From assembly GCF_002754315.1 (NCBI RefSeq), contig NZ_PEFE01000001.1, positions 1,302,001-1,366,000 of the forward strand: a stretch of 64,000 nucleotides of DNA, written 5' to 3'. Below are positions 18,126-25,925 of the stretch, piece by piece. The DNA is from Flavobacterium sp. 11. Its GTDB lineage: Bacteria > Bacteroidota > Bacteroidia > Flavobacteriales > Flavobacteriaceae. Made by a program: the position numbers and the translations under genes. Numbering within the stretch: position 1 is the stretch's first letter; each line of letters starts with the position of its first letter. The notes beneath the pieces are model-generated. The model made no database searches and was not told where the DNA came from. It saw only the letters and a list, made by a program, of their open reading frames with translations.

Positions 18126-18160
18126 GTCATTACGAGGAACGAAGCAATCTTATACAAATC
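18126..18160 (+). repeat. Short dispersed repeat (CATTACGAGGAACGAAGCAATC type)
   Basis: Immediately after the nrdA stop is GTCATTACGAGGAACGAAGC and AATCT. I recognise this as a variant of a short sequence dispersed in many Bacteroidota genomes (GTCATTGCGAGGAACGAAGC); only one copy is in this window, so the call rests on memory, not on internal comparison. Confidence 0.4.
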
Positions 18161-18192
18161 ATATTGTTGATGTCAACAAGAGGTTTTAATAC

Positions 18193-18226
18193 AAAAGCAG
18201 TTATTGTAATGATAACTGCTTTTTTT
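18193..18226 (+). terminator. Intrinsic terminator after nrdA
   Basis: AAAAGCAGTTAT (18193-18204) pairs with ATAACTGCTTTT (18212-18223) over a 7-base loop and is followed by further T. Confidence 0.85.
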
Positions 18227-18337
18227 GGAGCTATTTACTTCGTCAGTTCGCTTCGCTCGTGTCCCGCTTTCGTTACAATATTTTTATTTTTTATTTAAAA
18301 ATAAAAAGGATTTCCACTGTAATTAGTGGCTAAAATA
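18227..18337 (+). repeat. Palindromic intergenic repeat, copy B (after nrdA)
   Basis: Starts GGAGCTATTT, continues to GTCCCGCTTTCGTTACAATA, an A/T hairpin (TTTTTATTTTT with AAAAATAAAAA), then GGATTTCC and GTGGCTAAAAT. The order matches copies A and C, but about 25 extra bases (CTTCGTCAGTTCGCTTCGCT and on) sit after GGAGCTATTT. Orientation is opposite to copy A. Confidence 0.7.
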
Positions 18338-18373
18338 TCAGGAAATTACTTCTGAAATTTGTAAATAATTCAC

Positions 18374-18381
18374 TATATTTG
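18374..18381 (+). promoter_or_regulatory. TAnnTTTG promoter element for the RDD gene
   Basis: TATATTTG, exact match, 43 bases before the start codon at 18425. Confidence 0.55.
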
Positions 18382-18424
18382 AGATAGTTATCATTATAAG
18401 TAATCATTTTTTATACGAACTACT

Positions 18425-18901
18425 ATGGAAAATAAAAAATTTACTGTTACAGATGATTTATTAGCTTCCAAAAGCCAACGTTTCCTTAATTTCATTATCG
18501 ATGTATTGATTATTTATATCATTGAAATCACCATTGGCACCACCATCATTATAATAGGAGATTTGACTCATAGTTATGCTGCGTCGAATTGGGTTACATC
18601 ATTAAGCCTAATTGAAAGCTTCTTTTTTGGACTTGTTATCCTGTTTTTTTATTACTCAATTACCGAAATGTATTTCTCCAGAACCTTCGCTAAATATTTT
18701 ACAAAAACACTAGTTGTAAAAAACGACGGTTCAAAACCCAATATGAAAAGCATTATTATACGAACAGTCTCCAGATTAATTCCTTTAGAGCCTTTTTCTT
18801 TTTTAATGACTGAGAAAGGATGGCATGATACATTGTCCGTTACGTATGTGGTGAAAAAGCATGAATTTGTAGAAAAAAAGAAATTGTTTTCTGGGGAGTA
18901 A
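18425..18901 (+). CDS. RDD family membrane protein
   Basis: A 158-residue inner-membrane protein. The RDD-like signature SQRFLNFIIDVLIIYI (residues about 17-32) opens the first helix; two more hydrophobic segments follow (about 58-80 and near 100-125). The motif FAKYFTKTLVVKNDGSKP and IIIRTVSRLIPLEPFSF are typical of the family's second half. RDD proteins are thought to be transporters or exporters of ions or small solutes, but the role is generally unknown. A weak terminator follows at 18924-18947. Confidence 0.88.
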   Translation: MENKKFTVTDDLLASKSQRFLNFIIDVLIIYIIEITIGTTIIIIGDLTHSYAASNWVTSLSLIESFFFGLVILFFYYSITEMYFSRTFAKYFTKTLVVKNDGSKPNMKSIIIRTVSRLIPLEPFSFLMTEKGWHDTLSVTYVVKKHEFVEKKKLFSGE

Positions 18902-18923
18902 GAAAGTAGAAAAGATAAAAATT

Positions 18924-18947
18924 GCAGTCATTTTAGGCTGCTTTTTT
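18924..18947 (+). terminator. Weak intrinsic terminator after the RDD gene
   Basis: GCAGTC (18924-18929) pairs with GGCTGC (18936-18941), one G-U pair included, followed by six T. Confidence 0.5.
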
Positions 18948-19005
18948 GTTTTTAAACACATCCTTTTCTTTATATTCGCTCCTTGTAAATACCAAAAATA
19001 AAATC

Positions 19006-20352
19006 ATGAACTGGGAACAACTTTTATCACTAAGACGACAAGGCGACAAAGGCAAAAGATTGCGTGTAGAACAAGACGATACCCGTTTGGGTTTTGAAGT
19101 TGACTATGACCGTATTATCTTCTCCTCCGCTTTTAGAAGTTTACAGGATAAAACACAGGTTATTCCTTTATCAAAAACTGATTTTGTACATACCAGATTG
19201 ACACACAGTTTAGAAGTTTCGGTTGTAGGGCGTTCTTTAGGACGATTAGTCGGTAAAAAAATCATCGAAAAATATCCACACTTAAAAGAAGTTCACGGAT
19301 ATCATATGAATGATTTTGGGGCTATTGTTGCCGCGGCATCCTTGGCACATGATATTGGAAATCCACCTTTTGGACATTCTGGTGAAAAAGCTATTGGAGA
19401 ATATTTTTCGATTGGAAAAGGACAGCAATACAAAGATCAGCTTACCGCAAAAGAATGGCAGGATTTAATTGATTTTGAAGGGAATGCCAATGGGTTTTCA
19501 GTACTGACGGCTAGTCGCCCCGGAATTGAAGGCGGACTTCGAATTTCCTATGCGACTCTTGGTGCTTTTATGAAGTATCCAAAAGAAAGCTTGCCTAAAA
19601 AACCAACTAAAGACATAGCCGATAAAAAATACGGTTTCTTTCAAACCGAAAAAGCTTTTTTTCAAGATGTGGCTTCTGATATGGGTTTGATTCCAAATAA
19701 ATCCGGAGATAATATAGGTTTCGAAAGACATCCTTTGGCATATTTAGTCGAAGCTGCGGATGATATTTGTTACACCATTATTGATTTTGAAGACGGTATT
19801 AATTTAGGATTAGTTTCTGAAGATTTTGCTTTAGAATATTTGATAAAATTGGTAAAAGACAGTATTGACACCTCTAAATACAAGACTTTAGAAACCAAAG
19901 AAGATAGAATCAGTTATTTGCGTGCTTTGGCAATTGGTAGTTTAATTAATGATGCTGTGAAAGTTTTTATCGAAAATGAAGCATTAATTATGGATGGTAA
20001 ATTCCCGTTTGCCATCATGGATAAAAGTAAGTATAAAGCGCAGATGGATGATATCATTAAAATCAGCGTTAAAAACATTTACCAAAGCCGTGAAGTCATC
20101 GAGAAAGAAATTGTCGGGTACCAAATTATACAAACCTTGTTAGATAAATTCATAACGGCTTTCAATAATAAATTCAACGGAAATGCGTCCAACTATGATT
20201 CCTTAATCATGAAAATGTTGCCTGAGAAACACCATTTAGAAAAAGAGAATCTATATGGTAGATTACTCCATATTTGCCATTATGTGTCGCTTTTGACAGA
20301 TGGGAATGCGCTCGAATTATTTGAAACTATTAATGGTAGAAAGAAGAATTAA
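19006..20352 (+). CDS. dgt: Deoxyguanosinetriphosphate triphosphohydrolase (dGTPase)
   Basis: HD-domain enzyme that splits dGTP (or other dNTPs) to the nucleoside and triphosphate, balancing the dNTP pool. I use the ATG at 19006 (448 residues), where the conserved MNWEQLLSLRR begins; an ATG 60 bases upstream lies partly in the preceding terminator region. FSSAFRSLQDKTQV, the metal His in THSLEV, and the LAHDIGNPPFGHSGE HD motif (around residue 123-137) are clear, and LVEAADDICYTIIDFED supplies the later metal Asp. It lies near nrdAB, which fits a shared role in dNTP supply, although no common transcript is evident. Confidence 0.94.
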   Translation: MNWEQLLSLRRQGDKGKRLRVEQDDTRLGFEVDYDRIIFSSAFRSLQDKTQVIPLSKTDFVHTRLTHSLEVSVVGRSLGRLVGKKIIEKYPHLKEVHGYHMNDFGAIVAAASLAHDIGNPPFGHSGEKAIGEYFSIGKGQQYKDQLTAKEWQDLIDFEGNANGFSVLTASRPGIEGGLRISYATLGAFMKYPKESLPKKPTKDIADKKYGFFQTEKAFFQDVASDMGLIPNKSGDNIGFERHPLAYLVEAADDICYTIIDFEDGINLGLVSEDFALEYLIKLVKDSIDTSKYKTLETKEDRISYLRALAIGSLINDAVKVFIENEALIMDGKFPFAIMDKSKYKAQMDDIIKISVKNIYQSREVIEKEIVGYQIIQTLLDKFITAFNNKFNGNASNYDSLIMKMLPEKHHLEKENLYGRLLHICHYVSLLTDGNALELFETINGRKKN

Positions 20353-20355
20353 TTT

Positions 20356-21390
20356 TTAAAAAATATATTCAATCCCAACACCAATCGCTTGGCGGACCTG
20401 AGTTTTTGGACCTTCAGTTACTTGTATTCCAGCAATTTCTCTTTTAGATTTGATGTCATCGTCATAGATAACATGTGCTCCAATATTGGCTTTTACATAT
20501 TGATTCACCACTAGTTCTACTAGAAAGTCACAATCTACATCTATGTTTCCAAAACGATTTACATAATCAGAATATAAGCTTAGACGATTTTCCAGATTGA
20601 TATTTTTGAAGATTTCTTTTTTGTATTTATTGGTTATTAAAAAACCAAGTTCCATTTTTGATCTTTCTCCTTCGGTGAGTAGATTTCCTTCCAGGTCATA
20701 GGTAGCCTTGGCAACACCAAAAGCACCTTGATCTGCCAATCTTTGATCTAAAACTAAGGTTGTTTTAAATGTAAATGGCGAGATATAAAATGTTCTTTTT
20801 TTATCCTTATCAATATTTTCAGCACCTACACCCATAAAAATATAAGCTGGAGCAAAAGGTTTTGAGATAGCTTTTTCAGTATTTGGATACGCATAACCAT
20901 TCGTGAATTGCGTGTTAAAATTGAATTTAGCCGAATGATACCAGTTAGAAAGAGTGTCTTTTCTATAGCCAAATGTGGAGTTTAATTGTATCGCATCTTC
21001 TGTTTTTCGTATGTCGATTCCGTCTTGTTTATTCAAACCGTATTTAACTATTAGTTCATTCGACCAGTTGTAATTGCTCCTGGCGTAAACTCTATGGAAT
21101 TTTCCTTTAAACAATCCTGAAATCGAACTTGTTCCCCCTGCACTCCAGTTGACAAAGGCTACTTCAGAGATGTCAAAACCTAAACTGTTTTTTTTACTCC
21201 AATGGGATAATGGAAGATAATACGTCAGAGTTTGTATTTTAAATGCTACTTTCAACGGTTTGTTTGCTGTAGAAAGCGTCGTTATAGGCCTAAGTGTGTC
21301 AGATAACGGTGTGATTCTTATTTCTTGGGAGAAACTATTAAATGAGATTGTAAAGGTAAGTACAAGGAGTGTGTAGGTTAATAATTTCAT
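20356..21390 (-). CDS. DUF3078 family outer-membrane protein
   Basis: A 344-residue protein with a signal peptide (cleavage about SFSQ) and an alternating-strand body ending in GVGIEYIF, typical of an outer-membrane barrel. The family hallmark is seen near residues 62-92: WSKKNSLGFDISEVAFVNW followed by SAGGTSSISG. DUF3078 proteins are restricted to Bacteroidota and have no known activity. It lies 38 bases downstream of dxs on the same strand, so the two may be cotranscribed, but this is a common arrangement without an obvious functional link. Its end faces dgt across 3 bases. Confidence 0.9.
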   Translation of the reverse strand: MKLLTYTLLVLTFTISFNSFSQEIRITPLSDTLRPITTLSTANKPLKVAFKIQTLTYYLPLSHWSKKNSLGFDISEVAFVNWSAGGTSSISGLFKGKFHRVYARSNYNWSNELIVKYGLNKQDGIDIRKTEDAIQLNSTFGYRKDTLSNWYHSAKFNFNTQFTNGYAYPNTEKAISKPFAPAYIFMGVGAENIDKDKKRTFYISPFTFKTTLVLDQRLADQGAFGVAKATYDLEGNLLTEGERSKMELGFLITNKYKKEIFKNINLENRLSLYSDYVNRFGNIDVDCDFLVELVVNQYVKANIGAHVIYDDDIKSKREIAGIQVTEGPKTQVRQAIGVGIEYIF

Positions 21391-21428
21391 TTTGGACTAG
21401 TTGTGTTTAAGGTTGCAAAATAATTATT

Positions 21429-23210
21429 TTAATAACTCGAAAAAAGTATTTCAAGACTTTTAACGTCAATTTTGCAATATTGTTGTAATTCAGCTACAGT
21501 TCCATGTTCAATAAACGCATCTGGAATGCCAAGAGTCGTTATTTTTGAGGTATAATTATGCTCTGAGACGAACTCGAGAATTGCACTTCCAAAACCTCCT
21601 TTTACGGCACCATCTTCTATAGTAATGATTGTTGCGAATTCTGTAAAAATGGTGTGTAATGCATTTTCGTCTAATGGTTTAACAAATGGAAAGTCGTAAT
21701 GAGCAATGGTTTCTGGATGCTTTATTTTGGCTATAGCCAAAGTGACATTATTGCCAATAGTTCCATTGGATAAAACGGCTACTTTTGAACCTTTTTTTAT
21801 ACAAGCACTTTTTCCAATTTCTATTTTTTTGTACGTTCCAAGATGTTGCGTCTGCCAATCGGCAATAACACCGCGTCCTCTTGGATAACGGATAGCGATA
21901 GGATGATCTAATCCCAATTGTGCGGTGTATAAAATATTTTGTAATGCTATTTCGTTGCGAGGCGCATAAACAATCATATTAGGAATGCAACGTAAATAAG
22001 CCAAATCGAAAACACCGTGATGCGTTGCGCCGTCTTCTCCCACTAAACCGGCTCTATCCAAACAAAAAATCACTGGCAGATTTTGTAAAGCCACATCGTG
22101 AATCACCTGATCGTATCCTCTTTGTAAAAAAGTGGAGTAAATGTTACAAAAAACGACCATTCCTTGAGTTGCCATTCCGGCTGCTAAAGTCACAGCGTGT
22201 TGCTCGGCGATTCCTACATCAAAAGCACGTTTTGGAAAAGCCTCCATCATAAATTTCAACGAGCTTCCAGATGGCATTGCAGGTGTAATTCCTATAATTT
22301 TTTCATTTTTTATGGCTAAATCCAATACGGTCAAGCCAAAAACATCCTGATATTTTGGAGGTAGATTTTCTTCGGATTTGATGTGAATTTCTCCTGTTGC
22401 AGCGTCAAATTTTCCGGGGGCATGATATTTTACCTGATTTTCTTCGGCTTGTTGCAGTCCTTTTCCTTTGGTGGTAATGATATGAAGGAATTTTGGTCCT
22501 TTGGTTTTTTGTAAACGTTTCAATTCTTTGATAACAGCAAAAATATCATGACCGTCTATTGGACCTGAATAATTAAAATTCAAAGATTTAATCATGTTGT
22601 TTTGCCTCGGATTTTTCCCTGCTTTTACGGCAGTGAGGTATTGTTTCAAAGCACCTACACTTGGGTCAATTCCAATAGCATTATCATTAAGAATAACCAA
22701 TAAATTAGCATCGGTAACTCCGGCGTGATTTAATCCTTCAAAAGCCATTCCTGATGCGATAGAAGCATCTCCAATCACCGCAATGTGTTGTTTATTGAAA
22801 TCGCCTTTCAAATTAGAAGCAATTGCCATTCCTAAAGCTGCCGAAATGGAAGTAGAGGAGTGGCCTACGCCAAAAGCATCGTAAATACTCTCACTTCTTT
22901 TTGGGAAACCTGAAATACCGCCCAATTGTCTGTTAGTATGAAAACTTTCTCTTCTTTCTGTCAGTATTTTATGTCCGTAGGCTTGATGACCTACATCCCA
23001 AATCAATAAATCATTTGGCGTGTCAAACACATAATGCAAAGCAATAGTCAATTCTATAACGCCAAGACTGGCGCCAAGATGGCCTTCCTTTACAGCCACA
23101 ATATCGATAATGAAATCACGTAATTCCTGAGCAACCTGAGGAAGTTGTGCTTCATCAAGCAGTCTTAAATCGGTTGGGTTATTGATGTTTGAAAGTAAAT
23201 TATCTGACAT
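21429..23210 (-). CDS. dxs: 1-deoxy-D-xylulose-5-phosphate synthase
   Basis: Thiamin-diphosphate enzyme condensing pyruvate and glyceraldehyde-3-phosphate, first step of the MEP isoprenoid pathway, cytoplasmic. At 593 residues it is slightly shorter than the E. coli enzyme. The N-terminal HLGASLGVIELTIALHYVF and WDVGHQAYGHKIL segments, the cofactor motif GDASIASGMAFEGLNHAG ending in NDN (about residues 146-176), and the transketolase-like VGIAEQHAVTLAAGMA and EDGATHHGVFDLAYL stretches are in order. A TAnnTTTG element ends 5 bases before the start codon, so the mRNA may have almost no leader. It is divergent from tadA. Confidence 0.96.
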   Translation of the reverse strand: MSDNLLSNINNPTDLRLLDEAQLPQVAQELRDFIIDIVAVKEGHLGASLGVIELTIALHYVFDTPNDLLIWDVGHQAYGHKILTERRESFHTNRQLGGISGFPKRSESIYDAFGVGHSSTSISAALGMAIASNLKGDFNKQHIAVIGDASIASGMAFEGLNHAGVTDANLLVILNDNAIGIDPSVGALKQYLTAVKAGKNPRQNNMIKSLNFNYSGPIDGHDIFAVIKELKRLQKTKGPKFLHIITTKGKGLQQAEENQVKYHAPGKFDAATGEIHIKSEENLPPKYQDVFGLTVLDLAIKNEKIIGITPAMPSGSSLKFMMEAFPKRAFDVGIAEQHAVTLAAGMATQGMVVFCNIYSTFLQRGYDQVIHDVALQNLPVIFCLDRAGLVGEDGATHHGVFDLAYLRCIPNMIVYAPRNEIALQNILYTAQLGLDHPIAIRYPRGRGVIADWQTQHLGTYKKIEIGKSACIKKGSKVAVLSNGTIGNNVTLAIAKIKHPETIAHYDFPFVKPLDENALHTIFTEFATIITIEDGAVKGGFGSAILEFVSEHNYTSKITTLGIPDAFIEHGTVAELQQYCKIDVKSLEILFSSY

Positions 23211-23214
23211 AAAG

Positions 23215-23222
23215 CAAATGTA
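23215..23222 (-). promoter_or_regulatory. TAnnTTTG promoter element for dxs (leaderless spacing)
   Basis: The minus strand reads TACATTTG, with only 4 bases between it and the dxs ATG (23210). Transcription would begin at or next to the start codon. Confidence 0.6.
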
Positions 23223-23235
23223 CGAATTGAATTCT

Positions 23236-23243
23236 TATTTTTG
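23236..23243 (+). promoter_or_regulatory. TAnnTTTG promoter element for tadA (leaderless spacing)
   Basis: TATTTTTG, exact match, with 5 bases before the tadA ATG (23249). It lies back to back with the dxs promoter. Confidence 0.6.
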
Positions 23244-23248
23244 TAGCT

Positions 23249-23692
23249 ATGATAAATCCTTTCACCGACGAATATTTTATGAAAAAAGCTTTGCAGGAAG
23301 CCGAAATGGCTTTCGAAAAAGGCGAAATTCCTGTTGGAGCTATTGTTGTAATTGATAATAAAGTGATTGCCAGAGGTCATAATCTTACTGAAATGCTGGT
23401 TGATGTTACGGCTCATGCCGAAATGCAGGCTATTACTGCAGCAGCTAATTTTCTTGGAGGTAAATATTTAATTGGGTGCACGCTTTATGTCACACTGGAA
23501 CCTTGCCAGATGTGCGCTGGTGCTTTGTATTGGAGTCAGATTTCTAAAATTGTTTTTGGTGCCAGCGATGAAAATCGAGGTTTTGTAAAAATGGGAACAC
23601 AATTGCATCCTAAAACTACTGTTGTTTCTGGAATTTTGGCAAATGAGGCTTCGGAGTTGATGAAGCGATTTTTTGTGGAAAGAAGAAAATAA
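23249..23692 (+). CDS. tadA: tRNA-specific adenosine deaminase / nucleoside deaminase
   Basis: A 147-residue zinc deaminase. HAEMQAI gives the zinc His and catalytic Glu, and PCQMCAGALYWSQI the two zinc Cys. The FTDEYFMKKALQEAEMAFEKG start, GEIPVGAIVV and the N-terminal helix match TadA, which converts A34 to inosine in tRNA-Arg(ACG). The absence of other deaminases of this kind nearby does not exclude a guanine deaminase role, as short family members overlap, but KIVFGASDENRG fits TadA. It is transcribed divergently from dxs and ends facing the AraC regulator. Confidence 0.88.
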   Translation: MINPFTDEYFMKKALQEAEMAFEKGEIPVGAIVVIDNKVIARGHNLTEMLVDVTAHAEMQAITAAANFLGGKYLIGCTLYVTLEPCQMCAGALYWSQISKIVFGASDENRGFVKMGTQLHPKTTVVSGILANEASELMKRFFVERRK

Positions 23693-23715
23693 AAACAATC
23701 CTAAATTAGAAAAAA

Positions 23716-24549
23716 CTACAGCTTCTTAAAATCGCTGGGTTTCATGTTTTTTTGTTTTTTAAAATAATTAGACAGATGGCTTTCATCTGTAAAGCCAAAT
23801 TCATAGGCAATTTGTTTGATGGGCACTTGGTTGTTGAAAAATCTTTTTTCGATTAATTTGGTTCGTAGGTTGTTAATGTAATCTCTATAAGTTATTGAAA
23901 AGCTTCGTTTAAAATACGTGCCGAAGTAGGTAGTGGCTATATTAAAATGTGTCGAAATTGATTTTATTTGAACCAGTTTTGGATTATAAATGTTTTGATG
24001 AATATAAGATATGATTTGCTCGTTATCAATACCAGTTCCTGTAATTTGCATATTCATACAGCGCATCGTTTCCTTTATTAATCCGAAAATTGACAAAACT
24101 TGGTAAAAAACAATTGGCGATGAAGAAACATTCGTTTTGCTATTGTAAGCAGTAATGTTTTCTATCGTATTTTTTAAAATGGTCTTGCAAGGTTCATCTA
24201 GTTTTAAGACATTTTCTTTTAGTGATTTATCCCTCATAAAATTTTCCGGTGTGTTCAACAGAAATTCATCACAGGATAGCTTTTTATTGGAATTAAAATA
24301 ATTGTCGGTAAATTTTATAAAGACAAAACGCGTACTTTTTTTAATGTCAAAATAGTGCTCATCGTCAGGTGAAATCACAAATAAATCTCCCGTTTTATAG
24401 GATAATAAATTATTGTTCAGATGATGAATCCCGTTTCCTTTTACTATGTAGATGATTTCATAATAGGTATGACTGTGATTGGGAAGGTGAAATTTGTCTT
24501 CTTCGAATTCATCAATAACTAATGTTTCAAATTGATTTAATTTAGGCAT
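23716..24549 (-). CDS. AraC family transcriptional regulator
   Basis: A 277-residue regulator. The first 100 residues form a cupin-like sensor (HLPNHSHTYYEIIYIVKGNG, then SYKTGDLFVISPDDEHYF). The last 100 hold the paired helix-turn-helix: LVQIKSISTHFNIATTYFGT, then VPIKQIAYEFGFTDESHLSN and the closing YFKKQKNMKPSDF. It is transcribed away from an MFS exporter with interlocked promoters, so it most likely controls that gene and itself in response to a small molecule. The ligand is unknown. Confidence 0.93.
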   Translation of the reverse strand: MPKLNQFETLVIDEFEEDKFHLPNHSHTYYEIIYIVKGNGIHHLNNNLLSYKTGDLFVISPDDEHYFDIKKSTRFVFIKFTDNYFNSNKKLSCDEFLLNTPENFMRDKSLKENVLKLDEPCKTILKNTIENITAYNSKTNVSSSPIVFYQVLSIFGLIKETMRCMNMQITGTGIDNEQIISYIHQNIYNPKLVQIKSISTHFNIATTYFGTYFKRSFSITYRDYINNLRTKLIEKRFFNNQVPIKQIAYEFGFTDESHLSNYFKKQKNMKPSDFKKL

Positions 24550-24574
24550 AGCGTATAATTACAATTTTATATTG

Positions 24575-24614
24575 CAAATATACAACTTGTTTGAATTTGT
24601 TATAAATAAATTTG
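24575..24614. promoter_or_regulatory. Back-to-back divergent promoters for the AraC regulator and MFS transporter
   Basis: The minus strand has TATATTTG at 24575-24582 (AraC gene) and the plus strand TAAATTTG at 24607-24614 (MFS gene). The upstream parts of the two promoters overlap, so one bound regulator could affect both. Confidence 0.6.
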
Positions 24615-24671
24615 TCCGATGAAAAAACAATCGATTTCAAAACACTCATATTAATATTTTTATAAAACAAA

Positions 24672-25838
24672 ATGAAGAAAAGTCTCATCGCGCTCTCATT
24701 GGGCGGTTTAACTATAGGAATAACTGAATTTGTGATGATGGGTTTATTGCCCGACATTGCATCAGATTTAAAGATTTCAATACCGGTAGCCGGACATTTA
24801 ATTTCTGCCTATGCTTTAGGAGTTGTAATTGGCGCGCCCTTATTGGTCATCATTGCGAGAAATTACCCTCCTAAAAAAATACTTTTGATTTTGGCAGCTA
24901 TGCTGGCCTTTTTCAATGCGCTTTCGATTATTGCGCCCAATTATGAATTTTTATTCGCTACAAGATTGCTTTCTGGATTGCCTCACGGTGCCTTTTTTGG
25001 AGTTGGAGCTGTTGTTGCCAGCAGTCTGGCTGACAAAGGAAAAGAAGCGCAGGCTATCTCTATCATGTTTTCGGGATTGACAATTGCAAACCTTGCGGGA
25101 GTGCCAATAGGAACCTATATTGGGCATCATTATACGTGGCGTTATACGTTTATAATAATTGCAATTGTTGGGGTTTTAACTTTTGTATCTCTTTATTTTT
25201 GGATGCCAAATCTAAAAGCTGGCGCCAAAGAAACAATTAAAAGTCAGTTACAGTTTTTCAAAAAAACAGAAGCCTGGCTAATCATTTCAATTACTGCTTT
25301 TGGTTTTGGGGGGTTATTTTGCTGGATTAGTTATATTGCTCCGTTACTCACAGATATTTCTAAATTTTCAGCTGGAGATGTGCCTTATATCTTAATCCTA
25401 GCTGGTTTAGGAATGGTTTTTGGAAATTTTATCGGAGGAAAATTAGCAGATAGATTTTCTCCTGCAAAAACAATTGTAATGTTGCTTTTTATAATGGCCT
25501 TGGATTTATTATTAGTGTATTTCTTTTCTTCAAACCAGTATATGACTCTGGCATTAGTGTTTTCTACGGGTTGTATTTCTTTTGCGGTTGTGGCTCCAAT
25601 ACAGGTGCTTATGATTCAGACGGCTGTAGGTGCAGAAATGATTGCTTCGGCTGCGATACAAGCCGCATTTAATATAGGAAATGCTTTAGGGGCTTTTCTT
25701 GGCGGATTGCCTTTGGTGTTTGGATTTAGTTATGCGTCTCCCAACTTAGTTGGTGTTGGCATGTCTATAGTAGGAGTTCTAATTACTTTTATATTTCTCC
25801 AAATAAAGAGAAGTGCTTTGAAACTGCAAGCTGTTTAA
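24672..25838 (+). CDS. MFS transporter (AraJ/arabinose-efflux-like)
   Basis: A 388-residue major facilitator with 12 hydrophobic helices. The start SLGGLTIGITEFVMMGLLPD is typical of the DHA1 AraJ-like branch, in which the helix-1 TEFV motif is constant; the helix 2-3 loop is RNYPPKK. These are proton-coupled drug or metabolite exporters. Its divergent AraC partner suggests it is induced by its substrate or a related signal. A strong terminator follows at 25871-25904. Confidence 0.92.
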   Translation: MKKSLIALSLGGLTIGITEFVMMGLLPDIASDLKISIPVAGHLISAYALGVVIGAPLLVIIARNYPPKKILLILAAMLAFFNALSIIAPNYEFLFATRLLSGLPHGAFFGVGAVVASSLADKGKEAQAISIMFSGLTIANLAGVPIGTYIGHHYTWRYTFIIIAIVGVLTFVSLYFWMPNLKAGAKETIKSQLQFFKKTEAWLIISITAFGFGGLFCWISYIAPLLTDISKFSAGDVPYILILAGLGMVFGNFIGGKLADRFSPAKTIVMLLFIMALDLLLVYFFSSNQYMTLALVFSTGCISFAVVAPIQVLMIQTAVGAEMIASAAIQAAFNIGNALGAFLGGLPLVFGFSYASPNLVGVGMSIVGVLITFIFLQIKRSALKLQAV

Positions 25839-25870
25839 ATTTACGGTTTTATCAGTAATAAAAAGACATA

Positions 25871-25904
25871 AAAAAACCGCCAATCTCACGAAAGGCGGTT
25901 TTTT
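25871..25904. terminator. Bidirectional terminator between MFS gene and rng
   Basis: AAAAAACCGCC (25871-25881) pairs with GGCGGTTTTTT (25894-25904); A and T runs on both sides serve both converging genes. Confidence 0.9.
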
Positions 25905-25925
25905 ATTCTGAATTTATTTCAGAAT

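Noticed and set aside
18113..18298. 61-codon frame after nrdA
   Set aside because: It is built from the nrdA end, a dispersed repeat, a terminator and palindromic repeat copy B; no protein-like sequence.
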